Shown: positions 53,967 to 63,001, counted from the first letter of the stretch. The stretch: 64,000 bases of DNA from DAINRZ01 sp964634885 (GCA_964634885.1 CAZWLN010000020.1:1-64000), one strand, 5' to 3'. The notes: a model not told the origin generated them from the sequence alone. Translations and numbers: made by a program.

Positions 53967-54432
53967 TTATTCTGCCGAATACGCAGGGCTGAGGCTCGAA
54001 CTTGAGAATCTCAGGCGTACCGTCGATTTATTGATCAAAGGCAGGACCGTAGCGCCTGGAGCCAGGAGTGCCATCGACCCTGCTGCTGTCAGTGTTGTCA
54101 ACACATACATCGAGCTTCCGAAAATGAAAATCGAAGAGTTACTGGAAACAGTAAAGGATGTGTTTGATCTCGGCAACTGGGAAATCGAAGAACTGTTCCG
54201 GCCCAATCCCGAATTTGCCATGCATAGGACCATTCGGGACGTGGCTTTGCTGGCGCTGTCGCAGATGGGGTGGCAGTTAAGGCAATTGAAAGAACTGTTC
54301 AGGATGCATCCTGAAACAGTGGCAGACCACATCACACAGATCAGGAGGCGTATCGTTGCCGAGCCCGGGCTTAAAGAAGAATACCGGGAGCTTGTGTCGA
54401 GGATCAGAGCCCATGAGTGTACCGTCAATTGA
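53959..54432 (+). CDS. Second small DnaA-IV/HTH-like protein, function unknown
   Basis: 157 residues. A short coiled-coil-like N-terminus (LRLELENLRRTVDLLI) is followed by an Ala/Val linker. Helices about 95-145 (VALLALSQMGWQLRQLKELF followed by RMHPETVADHITQIRRRI) have the helix-turn-helix spacing of DnaA domain IV, with ETVADHI where DnaA has STVIHAV. The resemblance is weaker than in its neighbour. The ATG at 53959 has GAGGAGA 7 bases upstream and overlaps the first gene by 8 bases, so the two are co-translated and may form a complex. Confidence 0.6.
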   Translation: MDNYSAEYAGLRLELENLRRTVDLLIKGRTVAPGARSAIDPAAVSVVNTYIELPKMKIEELLETVKDVFDLGNWEIEELFRPNPEFAMHRTIRDVALLALSQMGWQLRQLKELFRMHPETVADHITQIRRRIVAEPGLKEEYRELVSRIRAHECTVN

Positions 54433-54479
54433 ATGTTTGAAGGGGGGTGCAGATAATCTGCACTGAAAAGCAGGTTGAC

Positions 54480-55565
54480 TCACACACTGATCAGTGTTGC
54501 TGCGAGAGACCTGGCAAGGTTGTCCACAATGTCTGCGCCGTCCAGGCGCTCAATCCAGCTAAGGGGTAGTGACTGTACCCCGTTCAGTGCCCCGAGTATA
54601 TTGCCTGTAATTGCGGCCGTACTGTCGCTGTCGCCGCTGTGGTTGACAGCGAGGAGTACAGCAGACTTGAAATCTTTGGGATAGGACAGGCAGCAGTATA
54701 TCGCAATGGACAATGCTTCTTCGGCAATCCATCCCTTACCTAATTTCTCCACGTTTTCGGGCGAGGGGTCTTTCTTTTCTGCCAGTTCCAGCGCTTTGTC
54801 CACAGCACGGATACACTCATGGGAATTGCGTTCCCTCAGCAGTATGTTCATCGGTTGGCGTATGGCGTCTGTCAGGCTGTAATTATTCACAAGCCGTGCA
54901 ATCATCAGCGACAGGAACCCGGCAGCGAGGTAACCTGTGGGATGGCCGTGAGTGATGGCGGCAGAGACACACCCCAGCCTGAAAGCGTCATAGTCGGAAA
55001 TATGGTTGAGGAAGCCGACGGGTGCCACACGCATAACCCCGCCACAGCCTTTGGAATTGTTAATGGGGTTGGAGAAATCGCCGATCATACCGCTTAGCAG
55101 AGCGTTGACACAAGTAATGCCCGGCGCCCGCGAAGAAAAGAGGTAATCGATGTCTAGCAGACGGCTTTCGTACAAGAGGGACTCGCGGATGTTTGTCCTG
55201 AAGTCGGGCACACCCTGTGTAAACAGCCACCTGACATAGGAAACATACATCATCCTGATGAACTGCTTAACGGTGAAATTATTCCTGAACCTGCGGCAGA
55301 TGGAGAGTATTCCTTCGGCAGTAAAGAGGGCCATCTGTGTGTCATCGGTAAACATTCCACAGTTACCTGGCAGTTCAACATAGTCGGTAATACCTTTCCT
55401 GCCGTATCTTTCCCTGATTGACTCCAGGGGCATGAACTCCACAGGGGAACCCAGAGCGTCGCCGATTGCCCCGCCTAACATACAGCCCCTGATCCTTGAC
55501 CGTAACTCCCTGTCGATAAATGATATCTTCAAATTTTCCCTGCTTTGTTTCAGAACTATTTCCAA
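54480..55565 (-). CDS. ADP-ribosylglycohydrolase family protein
   Basis: 361 residues of one DraG/ARH fold. The metal-binding motifs are GAIGDALGSPVEFMP (N-terminal), FTDDTQMALF, and the C-terminal HSGDSDSTAAITGNI (two Asp ligands). The enzyme removes ADP-ribose from proteins or small molecules; the target is unknown and no ADP-ribosyltransferase lies nearby. The only plausible start is a TTG at 55565, since the first internal ATG would cut away conserved sequence. Confidence 0.88.
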   Translation of the reverse strand: MEIVLKQSRENLKISFIDRELRSRIRGCMLGGAIGDALGSPVEFMPLESIRERYGRKGITDYVELPGNCGMFTDDTQMALFTAEGILSICRRFRNNFTVKQFIRMMYVSYVRWLFTQGVPDFRTNIRESLLYESRLLDIDYLFSSRAPGITCVNALLSGMIGDFSNPINNSKGCGGVMRVAPVGFLNHISDYDAFRLGCVSAAITHGHPTGYLAAGFLSLMIARLVNNYSLTDAIRQPMNILLRERNSHECIRAVDKALELAEKKDPSPENVEKLGKGWIAEEALSIAIYCCLSYPKDFKSAVLLAVNHSGDSDSTAAITGNILGALNGVQSLPLSWIERLDGADIVDNLARSLAATLISV

Positions 55566-55755
55566 TATTTATGGCAATATAACATGGCAGGTTGATATAA
55601 GCAAAGGGAATATGGACACTGCCGGCCTGTAACTGACGATCTGCCCGTGCTGCTACTGCCGGGAACCTGTACGGAAAGCCCTCTGATTATTCCTTGTACT
55701 GCTATTTTTTACTTTTTTTATGGTCGAACGGGATTAATATTCGATATTTTTTTTG

Positions 55756-55763
55756 TAATTTTG
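55756..55763 (+). promoter_or_regulatory. TAnnTTTG-type -7 element upstream of guaB
   Basis: TAATTTTG fits the -7 consensus, 77 bp before the guaB ATG. No well-spaced TTG is seen. Confidence 0.4.
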
Positions 55764-55839
55764 TAAAATTTTTTACGACTATTTTCAATCAGAATTATTA
55801 ATCTGATTAACTGTTAAGTAATAAATATATAAAATATAA

Positions 55840-57321
55840 ATGAGTAAAAGTATGGAACCCGGGAAAATATTAGATACAGGTATCACTTTCGACGACGTCC
55901 TGCTTGTACCCGCCTATTCCGAGATCCTTCCACGCGAGGCCGATCTCAGCACAAGGCTTACAAGGTCGATTACACTCAACATCCCCATCATCAGCGCTGC
56001 AATGGATACGGTTACCGAATCCGAAATGGCAATGGCCATTGCACGGGAAGGCGGAATGGGGGTTGTACACAAGAATATGTCAATCGCAAAACAGGCTGAA
56101 CACATCGACAGGGTGAAGCGTTCCGAAAGCGGAATGATCAGGAACCCGATTGTCCTTACTGCGGACAAGACTGTAACGGACGCACTTAAACTGATGCAGC
56201 ATTTCAGCATCTCTGGCATACCCATCATCGACGAGAACAAGAAATTGATCGGTATCGTTACCAACAGGGACCTTCGCTTCGGGCCTGACCCCAACGAAAA
56301 GCTTTTTAACGTAATGACCAAGGACAAGCTGTACACTGCACCTGTCGGTACTACCCTCGACGATGCGGAACTGCTGCTCCAGCAAAACCGCATCGAGAAG
56401 CTGCCTGTTGTGGACGACAAGGGAATACTCAAAGGCCTGATAACCGTAAAAGACATTCACAAGAAACGCAGCCATCCGAACGCATGCAAAGACGACCAGG
56501 GCAGGCTGCGTGTAGGCGCTGCCGTAGGAATTGCATTAGACGTAATGGACAGGGTCTCTGCCCTCAATGAAGCCGGTGTGGACGCCGTTTTCATAGATAC
56601 CGCACACGGACACACCAAGGCCTTCATCGCCACACTCAGGAAGATTAAAGAAAAATTCCCCGAATTGCAGGTGATTGCCGGTAACATAGCCACGGGCGAA
56701 GCTGCAAAAGCCCTGATTGAGGCTGGCGCCGACGGCCTGAAGATAGGCATTGGGCCCGGATCGATCTGTACTACGAGGATCGTTGCCGGCATAGGTGTAC
56801 CACAGCTGAGCGCCATCATGAACGTTCAAGAAGTCGCAAAACAATACGGCGTACCGGTCATTGCCGACGGCGGCATCAAACAAACCGGCGACCTGGCAAA
56901 AGCAATTGCCGCCGGCGCCGATTCCATCATGATCGGCAGCCTGCTGGCAGGACACGAGGAAAGCCCCGGCGACAAGATACTCTACGAAGGCAGGGCTTAC
57001 AAGAGCTACAGGGGAATGGGCTCGCTGGCAGCTATGAAAGGCGGTTCCGCCGACAGGTACTACCAGGATGTCGAAGAAGAGATAATGAAATTGGTTCCCG
57101 AGGGCATCGAAGGAAGAGTACCATACAAAGGCAATGTTGCCGACACACTCTACCAGCTTACGGGCGGGCTGCGCGCCTCGATGTTCTACTGCGGATGCCC
57201 TACCATCGAAGACATGAAGAAGAATTCGCGCTTCATCAGGATTACAGCCTCCGGACTGAGGGAATCACATCCTCACGATGTAATAATAACAAAAGAGTCA
57301 CCAAATTACTTTGTAAAATAA
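55840..57321 (+). CDS. guaB: IMP dehydrogenase
   Basis: 493 residues, the normal length. It oxidises IMP to XMP with NAD+, the committed step to GMP. A TIM barrel is interrupted by two CBS domains (about 100-148 and 160-206). The catalytic loop is GIGPGSICTT with Cys310, and the flap/GMG loop SYRGMGSLAAM is present. The C-terminus EGRVPYKGNVADTLYQLTGG is typical. A peptidase gene follows after 11 bp and is probably co-transcribed. Confidence 0.97.
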   Translation: MSKSMEPGKILDTGITFDDVLLVPAYSEILPREADLSTRLTRSITLNIPIISAAMDTVTESEMAMAIAREGGMGVVHKNMSIAKQAEHIDRVKRSESGMIRNPIVLTADKTVTDALKLMQHFSISGIPIIDENKKLIGIVTNRDLRFGPDPNEKLFNVMTKDKLYTAPVGTTLDDAELLLQQNRIEKLPVVDDKGILKGLITVKDIHKKRSHPNACKDDQGRLRVGAAVGIALDVMDRVSALNEAGVDAVFIDTAHGHTKAFIATLRKIKEKFPELQVIAGNIATGEAAKALIEAGADGLKIGIGPGSICTTRIVAGIGVPQLSAIMNVQEVAKQYGVPVIADGGIKQTGDLAKAIAAGADSIMIGSLLAGHEESPGDKILYEGRAYKSYRGMGSLAAMKGGSADRYYQDVEEEIMKLVPEGIEGRVPYKGNVADTLYQLTGGLRASMFYCGCPTIEDMKKNSRFIRITASGLRESHPHDVIITKESPNYFVK

Positions 57322-57332
57322 GGAAAAAGTCT

Positions 57333-58466
57333 ATGGCAAAGAAAACTGTAACCGAAAATGTTCCTGCATCTGCATACCCTAAGGTTGTCGATACGAGGCT
57401 TCACCAGATATACGCAACCATCGACGACCTGAAGGTCGATTCGCTCGTTGTTACCTATCTGCCCAATATCCGCTACCTTACCAATTTCTCCGGCTCGGCA
57501 GCGACTCTCTTCATTACCGAGAAAGAAATGGTGTTCATCACTGACGACAGGTATGAAGAGCAAATCAAGGACGAACTTTTTCATCTGCCCGGTATGAAAA
57601 CTTATATCAGCAGAGACCCCTGGACTTTCATCAAAAAAGAAAAACTTCTGAAGGGCGTGTCCTCGATGGCCTTCGAATCAGACAGAATGTCCTACGCCGA
57701 CGCTGTCCAGATCAGGAATGTCATCAGGCCCATCAAATTCAAGCCCTACAATTTCGTTGTCGAAAGGTTTACTCAGCCCAAATCTAACGAAGAACTCGAA
57801 TATATACGTAAATCCGGTGTGATGGCCCTCGAAGCTCTCGACAAAGTCCTGCCGATGATCAAACCCGGCGTTACTGAAAGGGAGATCGCCGTCGAACTCG
57901 ATTACCAGGCAGCACTGCTCGGCAGCGAAGGCATACCGTTCGACACCATCGTTGTCAGCGGCCCCCGCTGCGCTCTCATACACGGCCAGCCCAGTGACAG
58001 GAAACTTAAGAAAGGCGACGTAATCATCGTGGACTGGGGCTGCAAATACAAAGGGTTTACCAGCGACCTGACACGTACCCTTGTCCTCGGCAAACCTACA
58101 AAAGAACAGAAACAGCTCTACAAAATCATACAGAACGCCAAGGACAAGGCAACTGAAAGCGTACTGCCGGGAATGAACGGCAAGACTCTCGACGGCATTG
58201 CCCGTAACATCATCAAAAAAGAAGGCTTCGGAGAATACTTCCAGCATTCGCTCGGACACGGTGTCGGTCTTATGGTCCATGAATTCCCGATCATCACATT
58301 CAGGAAAGATGACCAGATAATTCCCGAAAACGTCGTACTGGCAATTGAACCGGGCATCTATCTTCCCGATAAGTTCGGCATCAGGATTGAAGACGAAATC
58401 CAGGTTACCAAGAACGGCGGAAAACCGCTCACGATTGCACCCGATGACCTGATCTCTTTAGGATAG
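57333..58466 (+). CDS. M24-family Xaa-Pro peptidase
   Basis: 377 residues: a creatinase-like N-terminal domain (about 20-145) and a pita-bread catalytic domain. The dinuclear metal ligands are complete: Asp234 (IVDWGCKYKG), Asp245, His309 (HSLGHGVG), Glu339 (AIEPGIYLP) and Glu353 (RIEDEIQV). It probably removes N-terminal residues next to proline, cytosolic with no signal peptide. The ATG at 57333 with AAGGAAAAAG upstream is chosen because earlier starts lie inside guaB. Confidence 0.92.
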   Translation: MAKKTVTENVPASAYPKVVDTRLHQIYATIDDLKVDSLVVTYLPNIRYLTNFSGSAATLFITEKEMVFITDDRYEEQIKDELFHLPGMKTYISRDPWTFIKKEKLLKGVSSMAFESDRMSYADAVQIRNVIRPIKFKPYNFVVERFTQPKSNEELEYIRKSGVMALEALDKVLPMIKPGVTEREIAVELDYQAALLGSEGIPFDTIVVSGPRCALIHGQPSDRKLKKGDVIIVDWGCKYKGFTSDLTRTLVLGKPTKEQKQLYKIIQNAKDKATESVLPGMNGKTLDGIARNIIKKEGFGEYFQHSLGHGVGLMVHEFPIITFRKDDQIIPENVVLAIEPGIYLPDKFGIRIEDEIQVTKNGGKPLTIAPDDLISLG

Positions 58467-58527
58467 TGTGTTATTTACCTTAATTATTAATATGATTTCG
58501 GACAGCAGGATAAATAAAAATACAGCG

Positions 58528-58555
58528 CCCCGGCAGATGCCGGGGTTTCCTTTTT
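58528..58555 (+). terminator. Rho-independent terminator of the guaB/peptidase operon
   Basis: CCCCGGC / GCCGGGG 7-bp GC stem with an AGAT loop, followed by TTTCCTTTTT, 61 bp after the peptidase stop. Confidence 0.9.
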
Positions 58556-58577
58556 GTCTGCTTACTACCGGAGTAGC

Positions 58578-59012
58578 TTTCCCCACCTTGGATAAGGAGG
58601 GGGCAGGGGGTGGTTGGACTCTTCCGATTCAAACAGCCGGATTTCCACCCCACCTAAATCCTCCCCAGGGGGAGGACTTAAAGACACAATGTCAACTCTC
58701 TTNNNNNNNNNNNNNNNNNNNNNNNNNNNNNNNNNNNNNNNNNNNNNNNNNNNNNNNNNNNNNNNNNNNNNNNNNNNNNNNNNNNNNNNNNNNNNNNNNN
58801 NNCCCCACCTAAATCCTCCCCAGGGGGAGGACTTAAAGACACAATGTCAACTCTCTTCTTTCCCCACCTTGGATAAGGAGGGGGCAGGGGGTGGTTGGAC
58901 TCTTCCGATTCAAACAGCCGGATTTCCACCCCACCTAAATCCTCCCCAGGGGGAGGACTTAAAGACACAATGTCAACTCTCTTATTTCCCCACCTTGGAT
59001 AAAGAGGCGCAG
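58578..59012. repeat. 126-bp tandem repeat array (gapped)
   Basis: A 126-bp unit starting TTTCCCCACCTTGGATAAGG, then GGGGGTGGTTGGACTC, a spacer, and a CCTCCCC-AG-GGGGAGG palindrome, ending AATGTCAACTCTCTT. One full unit precedes the gap, part of a unit and a full unit (58859-58984) follow it, and a final unit decays after 59006. All frames through it give long reading frames without coding sense. It is related to the modules at 31149, 43196 and 63056. Confidence 0.9.
58703..58802. other. Assembly gap (100 N)
   Basis: Exactly 100 N inside the 126-bp tandem array; the copy number is unresolved. Confidence 0.95.
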
Positions 59013-59092
59013 AAGGGCTGTTTCGAAAATATTATATCCACAGTTCCGGCCTCAGGTCCGGCTAATTTTTCCTTCAACCAAATCAATTAACC

Positions 59093-60349
59093 ATGCAGGA
59101 AAAAACAGTATTAGTGGTAGCTTACTATTTCCCTCCGATGGGCCTGAGTGGGGTACAACGCACACTTAAGTTTGCTAAGTACTTGCCCGAGTACGGATGG
59201 AAGCCATTAATACTCACAAGCCACATAACACCCTATTACGCCTATGACGAGGCCCTCGAAAAAGAGCTGGCACAGTTGGAGATACCTGTCTTCAGGACAA
59301 CGAGCAAAAGGAAAGTAAAGGCTAAAGCAGTTAAGTTCCCTTCTACTATCGTTCAGAAGCTGGGCAGGTACTTCTTCAGCGCAATATACCAGCCCGACAG
59401 GTTCATTGCCTGGAAAAACAGGGCAGTGCGCAAAGGCGAACGGATTGCCGCGAAACATCACATCGACGCAATACTCGCAACGGCCCCTCCGTTCACCGAT
59501 TTCCTCGTGGCAAAGGAACTCTCGGAGAAACTCGAAGTACCCTTCATCGTAGATTACAGGGATGTATGGATCGACAATCCTTTCCACTACTTCCCCACGA
59601 AGTTCCACAAGAACTACTGCATCGGACTCGAGAACGAGATACTTAACAAGGCGAAGAAGATCATCGTAACTGCACGTACGACCAAGGAACTGATGATACA
59701 ACGTTACGGCATCGTTTCCTACGACGACATTGTCATCGTACCCCAGGGCTATGATCAGGAAGACTTCGCGCAATACAAAGACGTGGCGCCCAATCCGTCG
59801 AAGTTTGTCATTACCCACTCAGGGCTATTCCAGGACAACAGGACACCGAAGTATTTCCTTCGTGCCCTTGCCGGTTTTGTTAAGAAAAACAACATCGAAC
59901 CGGGGAAATTTGAAGCCCGCTTTGTCGGCATCATGAGGAAGAACCACCTGAAGCTGATTGGTAAATACAACCTGCAGGGCTATGTCAACATCACCGGATT
60001 CCAAAACCACGGCGAAGTAATCAATCATTTGATGCAGTCTGATGTGCTGTGGATGTACTTAGACGACACAGTACGCTCCCCGGGCAAGCTCTACGAATAT
60101 ATTGGCGCCAGGAAGCCCCTGCTGATGTGCGTACCTGAAGGCGAGATGAGAAGGGTTGCCGTCGAAACCAAAGCAGCCATTGCTACTAACCCGAAAGATG
60201 TGGCAATGATCGAAAAAGCTCTGGAGACCTATTACAAGCTGTGGCAGGAAAAGAATTTGCCGGTGCCTTCCGGGCCGAATGCAGCGAAATACGACAGGAA
60301 ACTGCTTACCGGCAGCCTTGCAAAAGAATTGGCCCTTATTACAGAATAA
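59093..60349 (+). CDS. GT4-like glycosyltransferase (GT-B fold)
   Basis: 418 residues. The N-terminus VVAYYFPPMGLSGVQRTLKFAKYL is the GT4-type donor/acceptor entry, with G-x-Q-R. A central AIYQPDRFIAWKNRA segment and FIVDYRDVW are shared with sugar transferases of surface-glycan clusters. The C-terminal lobe carries VNITGFQNHGEVINHLMQSDVLWMYLDD and GKLYEYIGARKPLL, including the E-x7-E-like donor site. It is cytosolic or membrane-peripheral. The substrate is unknown. It is the only gene between the repeat array and a 200-bp AT-rich spacer. Confidence 0.85.
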   Translation: MQEKTVLVVAYYFPPMGLSGVQRTLKFAKYLPEYGWKPLILTSHITPYYAYDEALEKELAQLEIPVFRTTSKRKVKAKAVKFPSTIVQKLGRYFFSAIYQPDRFIAWKNRAVRKGERIAAKHHIDAILATAPPFTDFLVAKELSEKLEVPFIVDYRDVWIDNPFHYFPTKFHKNYCIGLENEILNKAKKIIVTARTTKELMIQRYGIVSYDDIVIVPQGYDQEDFAQYKDVAPNPSKFVITHSGLFQDNRTPKYFLRALAGFVKKNNIEPGKFEARFVGIMRKNHLKLIGKYNLQGYVNITGFQNHGEVINHLMQSDVLWMYLDDTVRSPGKLYEYIGARKPLLMCVPEGEMRRVAVETKAAIATNPKDVAMIEKALETYYKLWQEKNLPVPSGPNAAKYDRKLLTGSLAKELALITE

Positions 60350-60554
60350 ATAAAAAAAATTTGTTTATTAGTCCGTTTTTGCTAAATTGGATAAATTAAC
60401 TTTTGTTAATATGATTATAAATAATTGAAAATTAGTTTTTAGTTGTGAAAATTAAAAAATATTAATATATTTTTGAAAAATCTGATATTGAATCGTAAAT
60501 AAAAATGATTTCTTTGTTTTTTGAGTTATTTTAAACAATAAGTTGAGGTATTTA

Positions 60555-61730
60555 ATGAAAATATTCAATGTAAAACTGTTAATGGCCTTCCTGGTACTGG
60601 GACTGGCAATGTTTACAGCATGCGACGAAACGACGACAACGACGGACAGCGATCCGTACATCACATCAATTACGCCCACCACCGGCGACATCGGCACTGA
60701 ACTTACAATCACAGGCGGCAACTTCGGTTCTGCCTCCGAAGACGGCTCTGTTTACTTTGGCACCGTACAGGCAAAAGGTGAAGTTGGCGCTTCAGGCAGC
60801 GACTACATTTCCTGGACCGACACCCAGATCAAGGTGAAGATACCTGCAGAAACAGTTCCAGGTACAGTAGCAGTTAAAGTGTACAACGGCACAACAGGGA
60901 CTTACAGTACAGTGAAAAACATTACCGTTGGTTCGGCTCCTTCAGCTCCTTCCAATGCACAAGTAGCATCAAAAAGCAATGTTGCACTTATTATTAAATG
61001 GACATGTTCCACAGATGATAAATTAGCCTATCACAAAGTCTATGTTTATGATGGAGCTACATTAAAAACAACTGCTCAAACAAGCGATAAAACAACCGAT
61101 CGTCTTACAGTATCCGGTTTAACAGAAGGTGTTGTTTACACGTTTAAAGTTGTTGCCGTCAATACATACGGACTTGAGAGCACACAGGATGTTTCGGTTT
61201 CCTGGTCTCCTGCCAGCAGATTCTATGATGAAACAACAGTAAAAATGTATGAATATGCTTCGTCAAATGGCAGCGGCATCGACTTATATGACGCTACAAG
61301 TGCCGGTCCCAAGAATTTGGGTGTTAGTGATAAAGCTTCCTGGAACATAGGAATCGATACCAGGAATGGTAAAGTAATGTTCCAAACAGGTACTAAATGC
61401 TCTGTCGGAACTGTAGCTGCCCAGGTTACAGAAATGAATACAACTAATTACTACGACAACGCAACCTCATTAGATAATGTTTTTGATTCACAAGCATTGT
61501 CAACCGGCACTTTTACAGAAAATGAGTTTGAATTGAATCCTGCATCCTATAGTGGCGACGGCCTTGTAATCATTCTTAGAACCAAAGAGCCCGGTCAAAC
61601 AACATATAACTATGCTAAAGTTCTTATTAAGAAAGTTGGCGATAAATTCTTACAGGGAACGGCTGACGACAGATTTGTCGAATGTGTCATCTCCTATCAG
61701 AAAGTTCCTAATATTCCTTATGCAAGATAA
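60555..61730 (+). CDS. Lipoprotein with IPT/TIG and fibronectin III domains
   Basis: 391 residues. The lipoprotein signal ends LAMFTAC (Cys23). A Thr/Asp linker is followed by an IPT/TIG domain (YITSITPTTGDIGTELTITG, about 36-120), an Fn3 domain (about 130-218), and a 165-residue C-terminal region of unknown fold. The domain set suggests a surface glycan-binding or adhesion role, but no partner genes are present. The ATG at 60555 is preferred over an upstream TTG. GC content falls clearly after about 60950, within the Fn3 and C-terminal parts. Confidence 0.8.
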   Translation: MKIFNVKLLMAFLVLGLAMFTACDETTTTTDSDPYITSITPTTGDIGTELTITGGNFGSASEDGSVYFGTVQAKGEVGASGSDYISWTDTQIKVKIPAETVPGTVAVKVYNGTTGTYSTVKNITVGSAPSAPSNAQVASKSNVALIIKWTCSTDDKLAYHKVYVYDGATLKTTAQTSDKTTDRLTVSGLTEGVVYTFKVVAVNTYGLESTQDVSVSWSPASRFYDETTVKMYEYASSNGSGIDLYDATSAGPKNLGVSDKASWNIGIDTRNGKVMFQTGTKCSVGTVAAQVTEMNTTNYYDNATSLDNVFDSQALSTGTFTENEFELNPASYSGDGLVIILRTKEPGQTTYNYAKVLIKKVGDKFLQGTADDRFVECVISYQKVPNIPYAR

Positions 61731-61760
61731 TTGAAATCATTGAATGATGATGAAATATTA

Positions 61761-61807
61761 GAGGCTGATTCAAAATGAAAAAAAAATTAATTTTGGACAG
61801 CCTCTTT
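61761..61807 (+). terminator. Rho-independent terminator after the TIG lipoprotein
   Basis: GAGGCTG / CAGCCTC pair, extended by TCAAAAT/ATTTTGG, around an A-rich loop, then TTTTCC-A-TTTTTTT. Confidence 0.75.
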
Positions 61808-61819
61808 TCCATTTTTTTC

Positions 61820-61851
61820 TTGAATTTTGTTGATATTTAATAGTAATTTTG
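61820..61851 (+). promoter_or_regulatory. Bacteroidota-type promoter TTG-N21-TAATTTTG
   Basis: TTG at 61820-61822 and TAATTTTG at 61844-61851, spaced by 21 bases. It drives the gene at 61941. Confidence 0.6.
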
Positions 61852-61940
61852 TCTTATCGTATTTATTAAGTGAATAATACAGAATTATTTTTTTTATATA
61901 TAATTGTATTATGTTCAATTTATTTATGAGAAAGAGTTTT

Positions 61941-62375
61941 ATGAAAAGACTCAGTGTATTGATTGGATTGCTCTGCTTCGTAATGATTGCGTCTCTAGTC
62001 AGTCAGGACGCTACAAAGAAGCAGTTCCCTGCAACAAAAAAACAGTTTCCTGCCAAAACCGAGAAAAAGGCAAAGGTACAGGAAACCGCCGGTATCCAGG
62101 GTACAGTCGTTTGCTTTAACGACTTCGTATTGAAGGGCAGCGTCAGCCTCACCAAAGAAGAAGCAATGAAATATGTCGAAAACGGCGAAGCTCTTGCTTT
62201 ACTCGTTGGCGACCCCAAAGACGGCAAAGTCTATTTTGTCTTCGACAAAAAAGGCGCCATCCAATCCCAGAAACTCGCTGAACTTGCCGGTAAACCGGTT
62301 TCAGTTGTCGGCGAAGAACTCAACAAAAACGGCGTTTTAGTTCTAATAGCTAAATCCATTAAACCCGTTGGATAA
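61941..62375 (+). CDS. Small secreted OB-like protein, cysteine-free paralog of 62430
   Basis: 144 residues. The signal peptide is about 1-24. A Lys-rich region includes a duplicated ATKKQFP (two copies), followed by a compact beta domain of about 95 residues: GTVVCFNDFVLKGS, ALALLVGDPKDGKVYFVF, GKPVSVVGEEL, VLIAKSIKPVG. The same order of strands, G-x-V-V-C to A-K-x-I-K-P, is found in the next gene, making them paralogs. This copy keeps one Cys where the sibling has six. The ATG at 61941 (AGAAAGAG upstream) gives the best signal peptide; ATGs at 61911 and 61926 are in frame. Confidence 0.7.
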   Translation: MKRLSVLIGLLCFVMIASLVSQDATKKQFPATKKQFPAKTEKKAKVQETAGIQGTVVCFNDFVLKGSVSLTKEEAMKYVENGEALALLVGDPKDGKVYFVFDKKGAIQSQKLAELAGKPVSVVGEELNKNGVLVLIAKSIKPVG

Positions 62376-62429
62376 TTAATCCCTTTTCTTAATTAACAAA
62401 TATTATATTCTTTTCGGAGAAAAAAAGCT

Positions 62430-62936
62430 ATGAAAAATAAAATCGCATTGTTAAGCATTCTCAGCTTGATGTTTGTTTTCGCAATGAGTTCCTGCGGTAA
62501 AAAAGAAGAACCCAAAGATCAGGCTCCCAAGGATACTACTACTACTGTTCAGCAGCAGCAGGCGCCCGAAGAAACAGTTCCCGAAGGCTGGACCAAATTG
62601 GACGCTCCCGTCGTCGGTAAAGTTGTCTGCCTGTCATGCATCGTTGCTTCAAAAGGCGAATGCAAAATGACAAACGACGACGCAAAGATGTGCACGTCCA
62701 AAGGCGCACCCCTTGGCGTACTTGCCGGTGATGTATTCTGCTTCGTTTACAACATTGACGGCTCCTCTGCCGACAAAACACTGGCCACTCACGCCGACAA
62801 AGAAAACGTCGAGTTGACAGGCTACACTAAAACTGTTTCCGGCATGAAACTGATAATGGCCAAAGAAATTAAACCCGGACCGGTTGCTACCGTTGCCGAA
62901 GAACCCAAAAAAGACGAAGGCCGCAAAGGAAAATAA
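62430..62936 (+). CDS. Cysteine-rich lipoprotein, paralog of 61941
   Basis: 168 residues. The lipoprotein signal ends AMSSCGKK (Cys22). A Gln/Pro linker is followed by the same domain as the upstream gene: GKVVCLSCIVASKGECK, DDAKMC, GAPLGVLAGDVFCFVY, NVELTGYTKT, LIMAKEIKPG. Cysteines CLSC...C...C could bind a metal; this is reminiscent of small envelope proteins with a C-x-x-C...C-A-x-x-C pattern, but the family is not named with confidence. The lipidated and soluble copies are separated by 54 bp and share an operon ending in the terminator at 62961. Confidence 0.7.
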   Translation: MKNKIALLSILSLMFVFAMSSCGKKEEPKDQAPKDTTTTVQQQQAPEETVPEGWTKLDAPVVGKVVCLSCIVASKGECKMTNDDAKMCTSKGAPLGVLAGDVFCFVYNIDGSSADKTLATHADKENVELTGYTKTVSGMKLIMAKEIKPGPVATVAEEPKKDEGRKGK

Positions 62937-62960
62937 TCCGTAAAACGGCAATTTTGTTAG

Positions 62961-63001
62961 AAAAGGCTGTTACTACTCCCGAGTAGCTTAACAGCCTTTT
63001 T
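62961..63001 (+). terminator. Strong nested terminator
   Basis: AAAAGGCTGTTA / TAACAGCCTTTT, 12 bp, enclosing a second hairpin CTACT-CCCG-AGTAG, followed by T. It ends the two-gene unit. Confidence 0.9.

Noticed and set aside
58578..59012. CRISPR array
   Set aside because: The period is a contiguous 126-bp unit with no unique spacers, and no cas genes are present.
58468..59090. Long reading frames on both strands through the 126-bp array (repeating FPTLDKEGAGGGW)
   Set aside because: They arise because the repeat has no stops in several frames. They have no start signals, cross the N gap and contain the dispersed noncoding element.
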